64,000 bases of DNA from an uncultured Lachnospiraceae bacterium. Its GTDB lineage: Bacteria; Bacillota; Clostridia; Lachnospirales; Lachnospiraceae. The notes beneath the pieces were generated by a model. That model saw nothing but the letters and a program-made list of their open reading frames with translations. It made no database searches and was not told where the DNA came from. Positions 37,122 to 46,665 of this stretch are shown here, in pieces. Both the position numbers and the translations under genes were made by a program. Location: the NCBI GenBank assembly GCA_910579615.1, contig CAJTUA010000002.1, positions 238,059-302,058 on the forward strand. Direction: 5' to 3'. Position 1 is the first letter of the stretch. Each line of letters begins with the position of its first letter.

Positions 37122-38918
37122 ATGATTGATTTGGAGAAAATTGGAAAACAGATTGCCACACTGCGCAAGGAGCGCGGTTTTACCGGGGAAGCACTTGCGG
37201 AACGCCTGCAGGTAAGCCCTCAGGCTGTCTCCAAATGGGAAAACGCAAAATGCCTGCCGGAGACGGCGCTCCTGCCTGCCTTGGCGGAGGCGTTGGACTG
37301 CAGTATCGACAGCCTGTTGCTGCCGAAGGAGCTTTTTATTTTGGAGGCAGTTTATACGGATGGCCAGACGAACATTCCCGTAACACATTCGGTAAACGCA
37401 CTGGTGCGCAACAATACACTGAATATTTATGTAAACCAACAGTTTATCGGCGCAGAGATAAAGGGTGAGCGCTTAAAACTTCTGACCGTAAAATACCAGA
37501 CCCCCAAAGGTATATTTTTTTCCTATGCAATGGAAAATGAAAGTTTGCTTCTGGACAAGGAGAGCAGTGGTTTTACAAATGATGCCCCGTTTCGGATGAT
37601 TGGGGCGTGGTACGGGAATGCGCAAAACGTTTCCACGGCGATGCAGAAGATGGAGCATTATGAATATTTCAAATGGGATAGAATCGTAGTCAGCCAGGAA
37701 ACTTTTCCGAGCCATTCCGCAAGTGATGATACGGAATATCTGACGTTGGTTTATCTGAATTCCGATGGCATCCACACCATCAGCTGCCCGGAGAATGATA
37801 CCATTTATTACGGGAAGAACCGCACGCAGTTTTTTCTTAAGGATGATTCGAAATGCATTCTGCCGGGAATCATGCGGCTTGCCTGGGGGGAGGGGATGGA
37901 ATGCCCGTGGGCAGGTGCGCTCTGCGCAGCATTGAAATATATGGGTGAGCCTTACACCTATGACCAGATTATGGGGATGAGCGGTGCCTGTTACCGGGTC
38001 TGCTTTACGGACGTGTGGGATTACAGCTGTACGGACGCACTTGTGTCGTTTGATTACGCCACACCGCTGTTTGAGGCAATCGGTTACTCCTTTTTTTGGG
38101 CGGAGCGGTTGGAAAAGCAGGAGAGGAAGGCGGAGCGCCTGGCGATTATGGAGGATATCCAAAACGGAAAACCAGTGCTTGCCATCAATTTGCGGATTGC
38201 GCCGGAATGGGGTGTAATCACAGGGTACATTGACGACGGAAAAGAGTTTTTGTGCCGTACCTATTTTGACAAAGAAGTTTTTGATGGTTGGGAGCGGGAA
38301 GGGGATGCCGCTTCGGAGGAGCAGCGCGAGGCCTTAAAAGAGCACGGCGGATATCTGGTCAATGATTTCTGGCCGTTCCTCATCATGCATTTTGGAAAGA
38401 AGCAGAAAGCGCCGATGCCGCTTCAGATTTTGAAAAATTCCCTTGTTACCCTGCGGCAATCCTTTTTCGCCGAAGCATGCCGCGGCTATTACCAGGGAAA
38501 GGAAGCCTATAAGGCATGGATTTTGGGGCTTTCAAAAGAGGAGAATTTTGACCTTGGAAAGAATCCGCAGGATAATGTGTTACGACGGTTAGAGGTCAAT
38601 GATGATATGCTGTTCCAGCTCGCGGATTCCAGACGCGCGGCGGCGGCCTACCTGAGAGAAAGCATTTCCCTGCTGCCAAAAAGCTTACAGGTGCATTTAG
38701 GGGAGATGGCAAAAAATTGCCAGGAAATCTCGGATTTGGCATATGCTTTCCGGGGTAAGCTAAAAGAAACCTGTACATGCCGGATTTCCTATAATTCTAT
38801 GGAAGCAACTGGTGCATCCACGCGGGAGCTGCGGGAGGAAGAGATTGCCCTGCTAAAGCGTGCGCTTGCGTTGGATGAGGAAAATTGCAGGCTGGCGGGG
38901 TTGATTCTGGGAAATTAA
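37122..38918 (+). CDS. XRE-type HTH fused to BtrH-like domain
   Basis: 598 aa. Residues 1-65 form a Cro/C1-type helix-turn-helix (QIATLRKERGFTGEALAERL, then SPQAVSKWENAK). The middle (about 260-420) begins with PWAGALCAALKYMGEPYTYD and MGMSGACYR, resembling the papain-like BtrH N-terminal domain, with a catalytic-type Cys. The C-terminal third is helical. The start at 37122 follows AGGAGG. DNA-binding fused to such a domain suggests a ligand-sensing regulator; the second domain call is moderate. Confidence 0.65.
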   Translation: MIDLEKIGKQIATLRKERGFTGEALAERLQVSPQAVSKWENAKCLPETALLPALAEALDCSIDSLLLPKELFILEAVYTDGQTNIPVTHSVNALVRNNTLNIYVNQQFIGAEIKGERLKLLTVKYQTPKGIFFSYAMENESLLLDKESSGFTNDAPFRMIGAWYGNAQNVSTAMQKMEHYEYFKWDRIVVSQETFPSHSASDDTEYLTLVYLNSDGIHTISCPENDTIYYGKNRTQFFLKDDSKCILPGIMRLAWGEGMECPWAGALCAALKYMGEPYTYDQIMGMSGACYRVCFTDVWDYSCTDALVSFDYATPLFEAIGYSFFWAERLEKQERKAERLAIMEDIQNGKPVLAINLRIAPEWGVITGYIDDGKEFLCRTYFDKEVFDGWEREGDAASEEQREALKEHGGYLVNDFWPFLIMHFGKKQKAPMPLQILKNSLVTLRQSFFAEACRGYYQGKEAYKAWILGLSKEENFDLGKNPQDNVLRRLEVNDDMLFQLADSRRAAAAYLRESISLLPKSLQVHLGEMAKNCQEISDLAYAFRGKLKETCTCRISYNSMEATGASTRELREEEIALLKRALALDEENCRLAGLILGN

Positions 38919-38961
38919 GCGAAACCGGATTTTGCAGTCAGGAAAGGGGAGAAAGGGAAAA

Positions 38962-39741
38962 ATGCTTACACATGCAACGATGATAGAAATGAATCACGAA
39001 ACGATTCAAACAGGATTGCCGGATGCAAAACGCAGTGAGGAGGTTGTAAAATTATTTTTGGAAAGGTTGGACGCGGAAAACACAGAATTTTGCGCGGAGA
39101 AAAAACATGCTGACCCGATGTATCCCTTCTTTTACGTTCCACCATATAATCATGGGAAGAAATTAAAAACCATCCTCGGCCAGACACCGAAGACGCAGAT
39201 TTTTTCCGCGAATATGTATGAACTTGAAATTCTGCGCCTGTTGAAATTACTGGCACCGGAAAATGAGAAAGTAAATTGGATGGTGGCGCAGACATTGGAA
39301 CGTTTGGGGGCGACCTGTTTTGGCGCGCAGGATGACGGGGTGGGGGAATGCTTTGACACTTCGTTGGTTGTGCTGCGTTTCCTTGCGGTGGCGGCTCCCG
39401 AAGATACGGGGTGGATGAAAAGCAGAATAGATAATTACAACCGACATGTAAATGATAAAAAGCGTCCGTGGTTTTGCAGCTGGTATTTTTGGCTTTGCCT
39501 CTCGGAACTGCCCTTTGCGGTGGCGCAGGATGAGACCTGGAAGTACAGGGAAACTATCCTTGATTGGCTGTGCAGGAAAAGTCTTGTGATGAACAGCGAG
39601 AATGACAGGGTGATACATCCCGTTTTGTTTTGTATTCTGAGGAATATCATGGAAAAATATCCGGAATATGCGCACATAAAAGGACGTCTTCCGTATGTGG
39701 ACAAGAAAGATGGGCGGCTGCATTTTGATATGGAAAAATAA
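38962..39741 (+). CDS. Hypothetical protein
   Basis: 259-aa protein that I do not recognise. It is helical and rich in Trp and Cys, with no signal peptide or membrane segment. AAGGGGAGAAAGGG precedes the ATG. It follows the XRE/BtrH-like gene by 43 nt and may be co-transcribed with it. Residues 55-65 (YPFFYVPPYN) and LELLRLLKLLAPEN-like helices suggest a helical-repeat fold. Confidence 0.6.
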   Translation: MLTHATMIEMNHETIQTGLPDAKRSEEVVKLFLERLDAENTEFCAEKKHADPMYPFFYVPPYNHGKKLKTILGQTPKTQIFSANMYELEILRLLKLLAPENEKVNWMVAQTLERLGATCFGAQDDGVGECFDTSLVVLRFLAVAAPEDTGWMKSRIDNYNRHVNDKKRPWFCSWYFWLCLSELPFAVAQDETWKYRETILDWLCRKSLVMNSENDRVIHPVLFCILRNIMEKYPEYAHIKGRLPYVDKKDGRLHFDMEK

Positions 39742-39761
39742 AGAAAATATAGGGGAATTAT

Positions 39762-39783
39762 AGGGCTGCAATATTGCAGCCCT
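39762..39783 (+). terminator. Palindromic hairpin
   Basis: The perfect 22-bp palindrome AGGGCTGCAATATTGCAGCCCT followed by GTTTCATTT. Confidence 0.55.
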
Positions 39784-39899
39784 GTTTCATTTACAGAAAA
39801 AAGCTGCGGAAACAAAAAATATAAAAGCCACGATACTTGCCAGAATTTTGAAAATATGGTAAAATACGGTATCATTTCGTCGAATGGACAGGAGAGGTT

Positions 39900-41246
39900 A
39901 TGGGCAATTATATGATTCGGCAATATATCGGTAAAAATGTCTACGAAGCGTTTCAGGACCGTATGCATTTCATTTTTCAGGAATTTGACAATATTTTTAT
40001 TTCTTTTTCGGGCGGTAAGGACAGCGGTTTGCTGCTGAATATGGTTCTGGATTTCCGGAACCGCTATTATCCGGAGCGCCTGCTCGGTGTTTTCCATCAG
40101 GATTTTGAAGCACAGTATACGGTGACGTCGGAGTATGTGGAGCGCACCTTTGAGCGTCTGGAGCAGGAGAAGCATGTGGAGCTGTACTGGGTTTGCCTGC
40201 CCATGGCGACCCGCACCTGCTTTTCGAGCTACCAGATGTACTGGTATCCGTGGGATGATAAAGAGCAGGAAATCTGGATTCGCCCGATGCCAAAGAAAAA
40301 ATACGTGATTCATATGCGCAACAATCCAATTACAACCTACCGCTACCGTATGCACCAGGAAGACCTCGCAAAGCAGTTCGGGCGTTGGTACCGTCTCTCA
40401 CACCAAAACCGCAGGACCGCGAGCTTGCTCGGTGTGCGCGCGAACGAATCCCTGCAGCGCTACAGCGGTATTTTAAACAAAAAATATGGTTATAAGAACC
40501 AGTGCTGGATTACGCGGCAGTTTAAGGATGTCTATGCCGTCTCACCGCTCTACGACTGGATTTCAAGTGATATCTGGCACGCGAATGCCGTGTTTGGGTA
40601 TGATTATAATAAGCTGTATGACCTGTATTACATGGCAGGACTAAAGCCGAGCCAGATGCGCGTCGCGTCGCCGTTCAATGATTATGCGAAGGACAGCCTG
40701 AATCTTTACCGCGTGATTGACCCGCAGATATGGGCGCGCCTGGTGGGGCGCGTGCAGGGGGCAAATTTTGGGGCAATCTACGGGAAAACCAAAGCGATGG
40801 CATACCGCTGCCTTACCCTGCCAGAAGGGCATACGTGGGAATCCTACACGAAATTTCTTTTGGACACGCTCCCTGTCAGGCTGCGGAATAATTACATAAA
40901 AAAATTCCAGACATCCATTGAATTCTGGCATAAGACCGGAGGGGGGCTTGAGGAGGAAACCATCCGGGAGCTTACGGAGCACGGCTATCATATCCGGCGC
41001 AATGGGGTGTCGAATTACACGGTCATGAAAAATTCCCGCGTGATATTTCTGGACAGCATCCCGGATGATACCGATGATATAAAAACGACGAAGGATATCC
41101 CGAGCTGGAAGCGGATGTGCTACTGCATCCTGAAAAATGACCATACCTGCCGCTTTATGGGGTTTGGCCTGACGAGGGAGCAGCAAAAGCAGGTGAATTC
41201 ATTGAAAGAAAAATACAGACAGGTGGTGAAGATGGATGGGTTATAA
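39900..41246 (+). CDS. DUF3440 PP-loop protein (IbrA-like, PAPS reductase fold)
   Basis: 448 aa. The ATP-pyrophosphatase PP-loop is SGGKDSG (S37-G43). LGVRANESLQRY and VSPLYDWISSDIWH belong to the phosphoadenosine-phosphosulfate-reductase-like core (about 30-260). The C-terminal half matches the DUF3440 extension (KPSQMRVASPFNDYAKDSL). The family partner is a ParB-like protein, present here with an 11-nt overlap. E. coli IbrA/IbrB were named for a regulatory effect on immunoglobulin-binding proteins; the chemistry is unproven. Confidence 0.85.
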   Translation: MGNYMIRQYIGKNVYEAFQDRMHFIFQEFDNIFISFSGGKDSGLLLNMVLDFRNRYYPERLLGVFHQDFEAQYTVTSEYVERTFERLEQEKHVELYWVCLPMATRTCFSSYQMYWYPWDDKEQEIWIRPMPKKKYVIHMRNNPITTYRYRMHQEDLAKQFGRWYRLSHQNRRTASLLGVRANESLQRYSGILNKKYGYKNQCWITRQFKDVYAVSPLYDWISSDIWHANAVFGYDYNKLYDLYYMAGLKPSQMRVASPFNDYAKDSLNLYRVIDPQIWARLVGRVQGANFGAIYGKTKAMAYRCLTLPEGHTWESYTKFLLDTLPVRLRNNYIKKFQTSIEFWHKTGGGLEEETIRELTEHGYHIRRNGVSNYTVMKNSRVIFLDSIPDDTDDIKTTKDIPSWKRMCYCILKNDHTCRFMGFGLTREQQKQVNSLKEKYRQVVKMDGL

Positions 41247-41862
41247 AAGTCCGGTCTATGAAGTGATTGCAGTTCCGGTTGGCAAGATTGAACCAAATAC
41301 TTACAATCCGAATGCGGTTGCCCCGCCGGAACTGAAACTTTTGTATGACAGCATCAAGGAGGACGGCTACACCATGCCGGTGGTCTGCTATTATGACAGG
41401 GAGCGGGACAAATATATTTTGGTGGATGGTTTTCACCGCTACCGCATTATGTTGGATTATCCGGATATTTACAGACGCGAGGGCGGGATGCTGCCCGTCA
41501 GCATTATCGACAAGCCGTTAGACCACCGGATGGCGAGCACTATCCGGCACAACCGCGCCCGCGGTTCGCACGACGTGGATTTGATGAGCAATATTGTGAA
41601 GGAATTGCATGAGCTCGGGCGTTCCGATGCGTGGATTTCACGGCATTTGGGCATGGATAAGGACGAGATTTTAAGACTGAAACAGATTACCGGGTTGGCG
41701 GCGCTGTTCCGTGACGTGGAGTTTGGGACGGCGTGGCAGCCGGTGGAGGAGCCGGGCGGTATCGGGGAGAGCGCCGGGGAAGCGGCAGTGGCGGAGGATG
41801 AGGAAGAGACAAGGGATGAAGGAGTGGCAGAAGTGGAGGATGGAACGGAAATTGATGTATAG
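41236..41862 (+). CDS. ParB/sulfiredoxin-like protein (IbrB-like)
   Basis: 208 aa. A ParB N-terminal-type domain with VDGFHRYRI (D64-R68) and RHNRARGSHD; an HTH-like segment (SDAWISRHLGMDKDEILRL, about 135-153) follows, and the C-terminal 35 residues are acidic. It overlaps the DUF3440 gene, so the two products probably act together. Proteins of this pair are linked to DNA or nucleotide modification by analogy only. Confidence 0.85.
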   Translation: MGYKSPVYEVIAVPVGKIEPNTYNPNAVAPPELKLLYDSIKEDGYTMPVVCYYDRERDKYILVDGFHRYRIMLDYPDIYRREGGMLPVSIIDKPLDHRMASTIRHNRARGSHDVDLMSNIVKELHELGRSDAWISRHLGMDKDEILRLKQITGLAALFRDVEFGTAWQPVEEPGGIGESAGEAAVAEDEEETRDEGVAEVEDGTEIDV

Positions 41863-41970
41863 GAAAAGGAATTGACAGCAAAGTGTTTTTGAAATATACT
41901 TTTGTTAGAGGGATTACAGTGCAAAATTCCGCCCTGTAAATTCCTTTTGGCAGGGGGAAGGGAGTTTTGG

Positions 41971-43053
41971 ATGAACGAAGAAATTGCATATCAGAACAAG
42001 GACATTACCAGTAAGTTCCTTGCGGAAAATTTTAAGGGCAAAACCTTCCGTGTGTACGGTCTGGATTTGCCGGAGATAAGGGATGTAAGACCGACGAATA
42101 TCCCGGCAGTAAAGGCGAATGAACTGCGCATTGACAACCTTTTTGAACTGGAGGACGGCACGGTTGCCATTGTGGATTATGAAAGTGACTATGATGAGGC
42201 GGACAAGGTAAAGTATCTGAATTATCTGACCGGGATAGCAAACCGTTATCTGGCGGAACAGGAAAAATGCCCGGTGCTTCGGATGATTGTCATCTATACC
42301 GGAGATATCAGACGGAGCTTTGTGTCAAGTGAATATGATATCGGGGCAATCCATATGAGGACGGAGGTCGCATTTCTTTCCGAGTTGGATGCAGCAGGGA
42401 TTCTTGTGCGTTTGCAGGAGAAGGTAAAGAGGAATGAACTATTAAATGATGAGGAACTGATGGAATTTATTATCCTTCCGCTTTCCTACCGGAAAAAGGA
42501 GGAAAAGGAAAGGAAAATCAAGGAAGTTGTGGGACTGGCGGCGCAGATACAGGATCGGGGGCAGCAGCTCTTTGCCCTGGCGGGGCTGTTGGCTTTTACC
42601 GATAAGATTATCGACCGGGAGACGGCAAGCCGGATAAGGAGGGCGATTGAAATGACACAGGTGGCAAGGATATTTGAGGAGGAGAAACAGCAGGCGTTGA
42701 CACAGGTGGCGAAGATATTTGAAGAGGAGAAACAGCAGGCGTTAAAGCAGGCGGCAGAGGAGTACGAGGCAGAAAGGCAGCAGGCGTTAAAGCAGGCGGC
42801 AGAGGAGTACGAGGCAGAAAGGCAGCAGGCGTTAAAGCAGGCGGCAAAGGAGTACGAGGCAGAAAGGCAGCAGGCGTTAAAGCAGGCGGCAAAGGAGTAC
42901 GAGGCAGAAAGGCAGCAGGCGTTAGAACAGGTCGTGATTAAGATGCTCAAGAAAGGATACCGTTCTGATGAAATTGCTTCTCTTGTTTCCGGTTACTCGA
43001 AAGAGGATGTAGAAATGGTGAAAAAGAAAATAGAACAGCCAGACAACAAGTAA
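41971..43053 (+). CDS. Rpn-like nuclease/transposase-related protein with repeat tail
   Basis: 360 aa. The N-terminal half (about 1-230) resembles the Rpn (PD-(D/E)xK-type recombination-promoting nuclease) family: DNLFELEDGTVAIVDYESD and then LRMIVIYTGD. A coiled-coil tail of six 15-residue repeats (about 229-318) ends in a small helix pair (MLKKGYRSDEIASLVSGYS). The ATG at 41971 is preceded by GGGGAAGGGAG. The tail is encoded by a 45-bp minisatellite. The family is common and variable in gut Clostridia. Confidence 0.75.
   Translation: MNEEIAYQNKDITSKFLAENFKGKTFRVYGLDLPEIRDVRPTNIPAVKANELRIDNLFELEDGTVAIVDYESDYDEADKVKYLNYLTGIANRYLAEQEKCPVLRMIVIYTGDIRRSFVSSEYDIGAIHMRTEVAFLSELDAAGILVRLQEKVKRNELLNDEELMEFIILPLSYRKKEEKERKIKEVVGLAAQIQDRGQQLFALAGLLAFTDKIIDRETASRIRRAIEMTQVARIFEEEKQQALTQVAKIFEEEKQQALKQAAEEYEAERQQALKQAAEEYEAERQQALKQAAKEYEAERQQALKQAAKEYEAERQQALEQVVIKMLKKGYRSDEIASLVSGYSKEDVEMVKKKIEQPDNK
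42655..42924 (+). repeat. In-frame 45-bp minisatellite (six units)
   Basis: Six units of 45 bp. Units 1-2 encode TQVA(R/K)IFEEEKQQAL and units 3-6 encode KQAA(E/K)EYEAERQQAL; units 3-4 and 5-6 are identical pairs. Array length is a multiple of three, so copy-number change keeps the frame. Confidence 0.92.
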
Positions 43054-43065
43054 AAAAGAAAATTA

Positions 43066-43104
43066 CTCTGCGGGAGACCTTTTTCACAAAGACCTCCCGC
43101 AGAG
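43066..43104. terminator. Terminator between convergent genes
   Basis: Stem CTCTGCGGGAG with CTCCCGCAGAG around a 17-nt loop. On the - strand it is followed by TAATTTTCTTTTTT, so it serves mainly the ABC operon. Confidence 0.75.
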
Positions 43105-43133
43105 CAGATATTTCAAGTCGCAAATCCTGCGTA

Positions 43134-44930
43134 CTACGTCATGTACAATTCATAATATTTCCCCTTTGCATCAAGCAATTCCATATGGTTGCCCTGTTCC
43201 ACGATTTTTCCGTGGTCCATAACAACAATAAGGTCGGAATCGCAGATAGTAGAAAGGCGGTGCGCGATAACAATGCTGGTACGGTTCTGCATTACACGCT
43301 GTGTCGCATCCTGAATCGATTTTTCCGTGCGGGTATCCACGTTGGAGGTCGCCTCGTCCAGAATCAGAATTTTTGGGTCAGCAACGAAAGCGCGGGCGAT
43401 GGCAAGCAGCTGACGCTGCCCCTGGCTGATATTGTTGCCGGAACCAGTTAAGACCGTATCGTAGCCTTGCGGCAGTTTTTGCAGCATATCCTCGCAGCGG
43501 CTCATCTCCATTGCCTTTTGGAGCTGCTCGTCGGTGGCATCCGGGTTGCCGTATTTGAGGTTGTGCCGGATGGTGTCGGAAAACAGTACCGTATCCTGCA
43601 AAACAATGGCGATATTTTTGCGCAGGGCATCCCGCGCAATGCCCTGGATATTCTGTCCGTTGATAAGGATTTCACCGCTGTCAATATCATAAAACCGCAT
43701 CAGCAGATTGACAATGGTAGTCTTTCCGCTTCCGGTCGCGCCCACGAGTGCAACCTTTTTGCCGGATGGTACGGTCAGGCTGAAGTCATAAATAACCGGA
43801 TGCTCCGGCTCATATGAGAAACGCACATTTTTGAAAGTGATGGTTGTATTCTTTTTCTTTGCCATTTTTTCCCCGGATAAATTCTCGTCTTCCTCGTCCA
43901 ATACCATAAACACGCGCTCCGAGCCGGCAATCGCTGTCTGCAGCTGACCGTAAACCTGCGCAATTTCGTTGATTGGGCGGGAAAACTGCTTGGCGTAGAC
44001 GATAAAGGCGGAAATTACGCCGACGGAAATCATTCCATGGATGGAAAAATATCCGCCAAACGCGGCAATAATGACGAAACCGATATTGCCGATGCAGTTC
44101 ATAATCGGTCCCATGATACCGCTGAAAATATCCGTTTGAATTCCGGCTTTTGTCAAAGAATCCGCAGTCCTGCAGAAATTTTTGGTTGTTATGTCCTGGT
44201 GATTATAGGCAACCACTGTGCGGTAGCCGGAAATCATTTCTTCCACCGTACCGTTGAGCTGCCCTAAGAGCATCTGGCGTTTGCGCGAAAATTTGCGGAC
44301 TCTTCCGGAAAGAATTTTGGTTGCAAGCACGGTCAGAAGAACCGTTGCAAAGCTGAGCAGGGCAAGTGGGGGACAATACCATAGCATGATGGAAACGGTG
44401 CCGATAATGGTCAGAATGCCTGAAACTAGGGACGGAAGGGACTGGGAGACCGTTGTGGAAATATTTTCGATATCGTTGGTCATCCGGCTCATAATATCGC
44501 CGTGGGAGTGGGTATCCAGATAGGAAATCGGCAGATTCACAATTTTCCCGAACAGCTCCTCGCGCATCCGCTTCACAATGCGTTGGCTGAGTTTCGCGCT
44601 GAAAAAATTCTGCAGCAGTTGGCTTGCGCTGTAAAGCAAATAGACGGCGAGCATCAAAACCAAAGTTCGTGAAAGGACGCCCGCCCTTGTGCCAGCAATG
44701 ATATCAATTGCGTTGCTTTGCAGGCTCGGCGCAAAAACGCCGCAGAGGGTTCCGAAGACGACTACGGTAAACATGCCAAGTACCATTGTTTTTTCATGTG
44801 CGAAATAAGTGATGATTCGTTTCAGGGCTGCGCCCACATGCTCGGCATGCTGCACCTCGCCGAAGCGCTCACGGCGTCCCATACCAGGGATATTTCGTTC
44901 TGCCAGTTTTCGTTCATTATGCGTACCCAT
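43134..44930 (-). CDS. ABC exporter half-transporter, subunit 2
   Basis: 598 aa: six membrane helices (about 50-330) fused to an ATPase domain (about 360-598). Walker A is GATGSGKTT, signature ISQGQRQLLAIARAF, Walker B ILILDEATSNVD, and the H-loop follows in IAHRL. All nucleotide-site residues are canonical. It overlaps the first half-transporter by 14 nt, so they form a heterodimeric multidrug-type exporter of the MdlAB/LmrCD pattern. Confidence 0.93.
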   Translation of the reverse strand: MGTHNERKLAERNIPGMGRRERFGEVQHAEHVGAALKRIITYFAHEKTMVLGMFTVVVFGTLCGVFAPSLQSNAIDIIAGTRAGVLSRTLVLMLAVYLLYSASQLLQNFFSAKLSQRIVKRMREELFGKIVNLPISYLDTHSHGDIMSRMTNDIENISTTVSQSLPSLVSGILTIIGTVSIMLWYCPPLALLSFATVLLTVLATKILSGRVRKFSRKRQMLLGQLNGTVEEMISGYRTVVAYNHQDITTKNFCRTADSLTKAGIQTDIFSGIMGPIMNCIGNIGFVIIAAFGGYFSIHGMISVGVISAFIVYAKQFSRPINEIAQVYGQLQTAIAGSERVFMVLDEEDENLSGEKMAKKKNTTITFKNVRFSYEPEHPVIYDFSLTVPSGKKVALVGATGSGKTTIVNLLMRFYDIDSGEILINGQNIQGIARDALRKNIAIVLQDTVLFSDTIRHNLKYGNPDATDEQLQKAMEMSRCEDMLQKLPQGYDTVLTGSGNNISQGQRQLLAIARAFVADPKILILDEATSNVDTRTEKSIQDATQRVMQNRTSIVIAHRLSTICDSDLIVVMDHGKIVEQGNHMELLDAKGKYYELYMT

Positions 44931-46662
44931 GTGCTTTATCCTCCTCCCCGATTTGTGAATGGTAAATATCCCGATATGCCCTGCAGGATTTCAATAATTC
45001 CTCGTGGGAGCCACAGGCGGCAATCTTTGCGTTTTCCAGGACAACAATTCGGTCTGCCCTGCGCACGGAGGCGATTCTCTGGGCAATCAGAATCTTTGTG
45101 CACTGTGGCTTTGATGCCTGCAGCGCTGCGTACAGATTCGCCTCTGTTTTCAGGTCAAGCGCACTGGTTGAATCATCAAAAATCAAAATTTCTGCTGGTT
45201 TTAGTACGGCTCTTGCAATCGAGAGGCGCTGTTTCTGGCCGCCCGACAGGCTCATGCCACGTTCTGCAACCAGAGTATTGTAGCCGTCCGGTGAGGAGGA
45301 AATGAAATCGCCTGCCTGCGCGGTAACGGCAGCGGTGCGGATGGCTTCCTCCTTCGCGCCCGGTGCGCCCCACGCGATGTTTTCCTGAATGCTCATACTG
45401 AACAGCTCGCTTTTTTGCAGCACGATAGAAATTTTTTCCCGCAGGGTTTTCTGGCGATATTCGCGTACATCAACCCCGTCCACGAGCACGCTTCCCTCTG
45501 TGGTGTCATAAAAGCGGGGAATTAGGCTGACAAGGGAAGTTTTGCCACAGCCGGTCGTTCCCATGATGGCAACGGTTTCCCCACGGTGTATTTTCAGGTT
45601 GATATGGTCAAGCACAAGCTGATTGCTGCCCGGATAGGAAAAGGAGACATCACGGAATTCGATTTCCCCGACCTGTCCGTTATCGGCATCAAAAGAGCCG
45701 TCCTTTTGCTCTGGATCGCTCAGAAGGATTTCTCTGACGCGCTTCCACGAAGCGAAGCCCCTGGAGATATTCTGGAACAGCATGACCAGCATCAGAATGC
45801 CGTTGAGCAGCTGCGTTGTATAGGTAATCGCTGCCATGATATTGCCCGGCGTGGCCTTGCCGTTTCCGACCTCAAAGGAACCGACAAGCAGAATCGCAGC
45901 GACCACGAGATACATCAGTGCATTGATGACTGGATTCATAAAGGTGAAAATGATGAGCACCTGAAGCTGTGTTTTGATGAGCTCGTCGTTTGCCTTCCCA
46001 AATCTCAATTTTTCATAAATTTCCCGGACACAGGCTTTGATGATGCGGATACCGGATACATCCTCCTGCAGGATTGCATTGATGCGGTCAAGCTGTGCCT
46101 GCAATTTCGAGAACAGGGGATTGGCTTTTGCAATACAGAAAATAAGGCATCCGAGGATAAACGGAAAGGCGCACAATACTATCAGGCCGAAATCCCGGTT
46201 TAGCCGGAACATGCAGTACATACTGCCGAAGGTGAGTAAAGTGGTGCGAATCATGCCGCGGACAAACTGGGAGACAAAATTCTGCACCTGTGTGATGTCG
46301 TTGGTGACCCTTGTCACTAAGGAACCTGTTCCGAAGTGCTCCAGCTGCGGGAAAGAAAAAGTCATAACCCTGCGGAAACAGTCCTTGCGCATTTCGTTCC
46401 CAATGTTCTGCCCGGACATATGGACGAATACATTGTTGAGGGAGCCGCAGAGACCGCCAAACAGCACAAGTACAATCATCTGAAAACCAAGTTTCCAGAT
46501 TAGGTCTAAGTTTCCGATACCGCCATTGCCAAGCCCGAGCACGCCTTCATCGACAATCCAGCTCATGATTTTGGGCTGTACCAAGTCCATGGATACCTCA
46601 CCTATCATAAACAGGGCAGCGAGAATTGCATAGGGGAGATATTGTTTGATATATTTCCACAT
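44917..46662 (-). CDS. ABC exporter half-transporter, subunit 1
   Basis: 581 aa with the same layout: membrane domain (about 10-310), Walker A GTTGCGKTS, signature LSGGQKQRLSIARAV, and Walker B ILIFDDSTSALD. The residue after the Walker B Asp is Asp, not the catalytic Glu, so this half has the degenerate ATP site common in heterodimeric exporters. It begins 3 nt after the MarR stop, so the regulator and both halves form one operon. Confidence 0.93.
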   Translation of the reverse strand: MWKYIKQYLPYAILAALFMIGEVSMDLVQPKIMSWIVDEGVLGLGNGGIGNLDLIWKLGFQMIVLVLFGGLCGSLNNVFVHMSGQNIGNEMRKDCFRRVMTFSFPQLEHFGTGSLVTRVTNDITQVQNFVSQFVRGMIRTTLLTFGSMYCMFRLNRDFGLIVLCAFPFILGCLIFCIAKANPLFSKLQAQLDRINAILQEDVSGIRIIKACVREIYEKLRFGKANDELIKTQLQVLIIFTFMNPVINALMYLVVAAILLVGSFEVGNGKATPGNIMAAITYTTQLLNGILMLVMLFQNISRGFASWKRVREILLSDPEQKDGSFDADNGQVGEIEFRDVSFSYPGSNQLVLDHINLKIHRGETVAIMGTTGCGKTSLVSLIPRFYDTTEGSVLVDGVDVREYRQKTLREKISIVLQKSELFSMSIQENIAWGAPGAKEEAIRTAAVTAQAGDFISSSPDGYNTLVAERGMSLSGGQKQRLSIARAVLKPAEILIFDDSTSALDLKTEANLYAALQASKPQCTKILIAQRIASVRRADRIVVLENAKIAACGSHEELLKSCRAYRDIYHSQIGEEDKAHGYA

Positions 46663-46665
46663 CGT

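Noticed and set aside
42608..42892. Periodic sequence that could be mistaken for a CRISPR array
   Set aside because: The 45-bp units are contiguous, in frame and have no spacers; they encode a coiled-coil tail.
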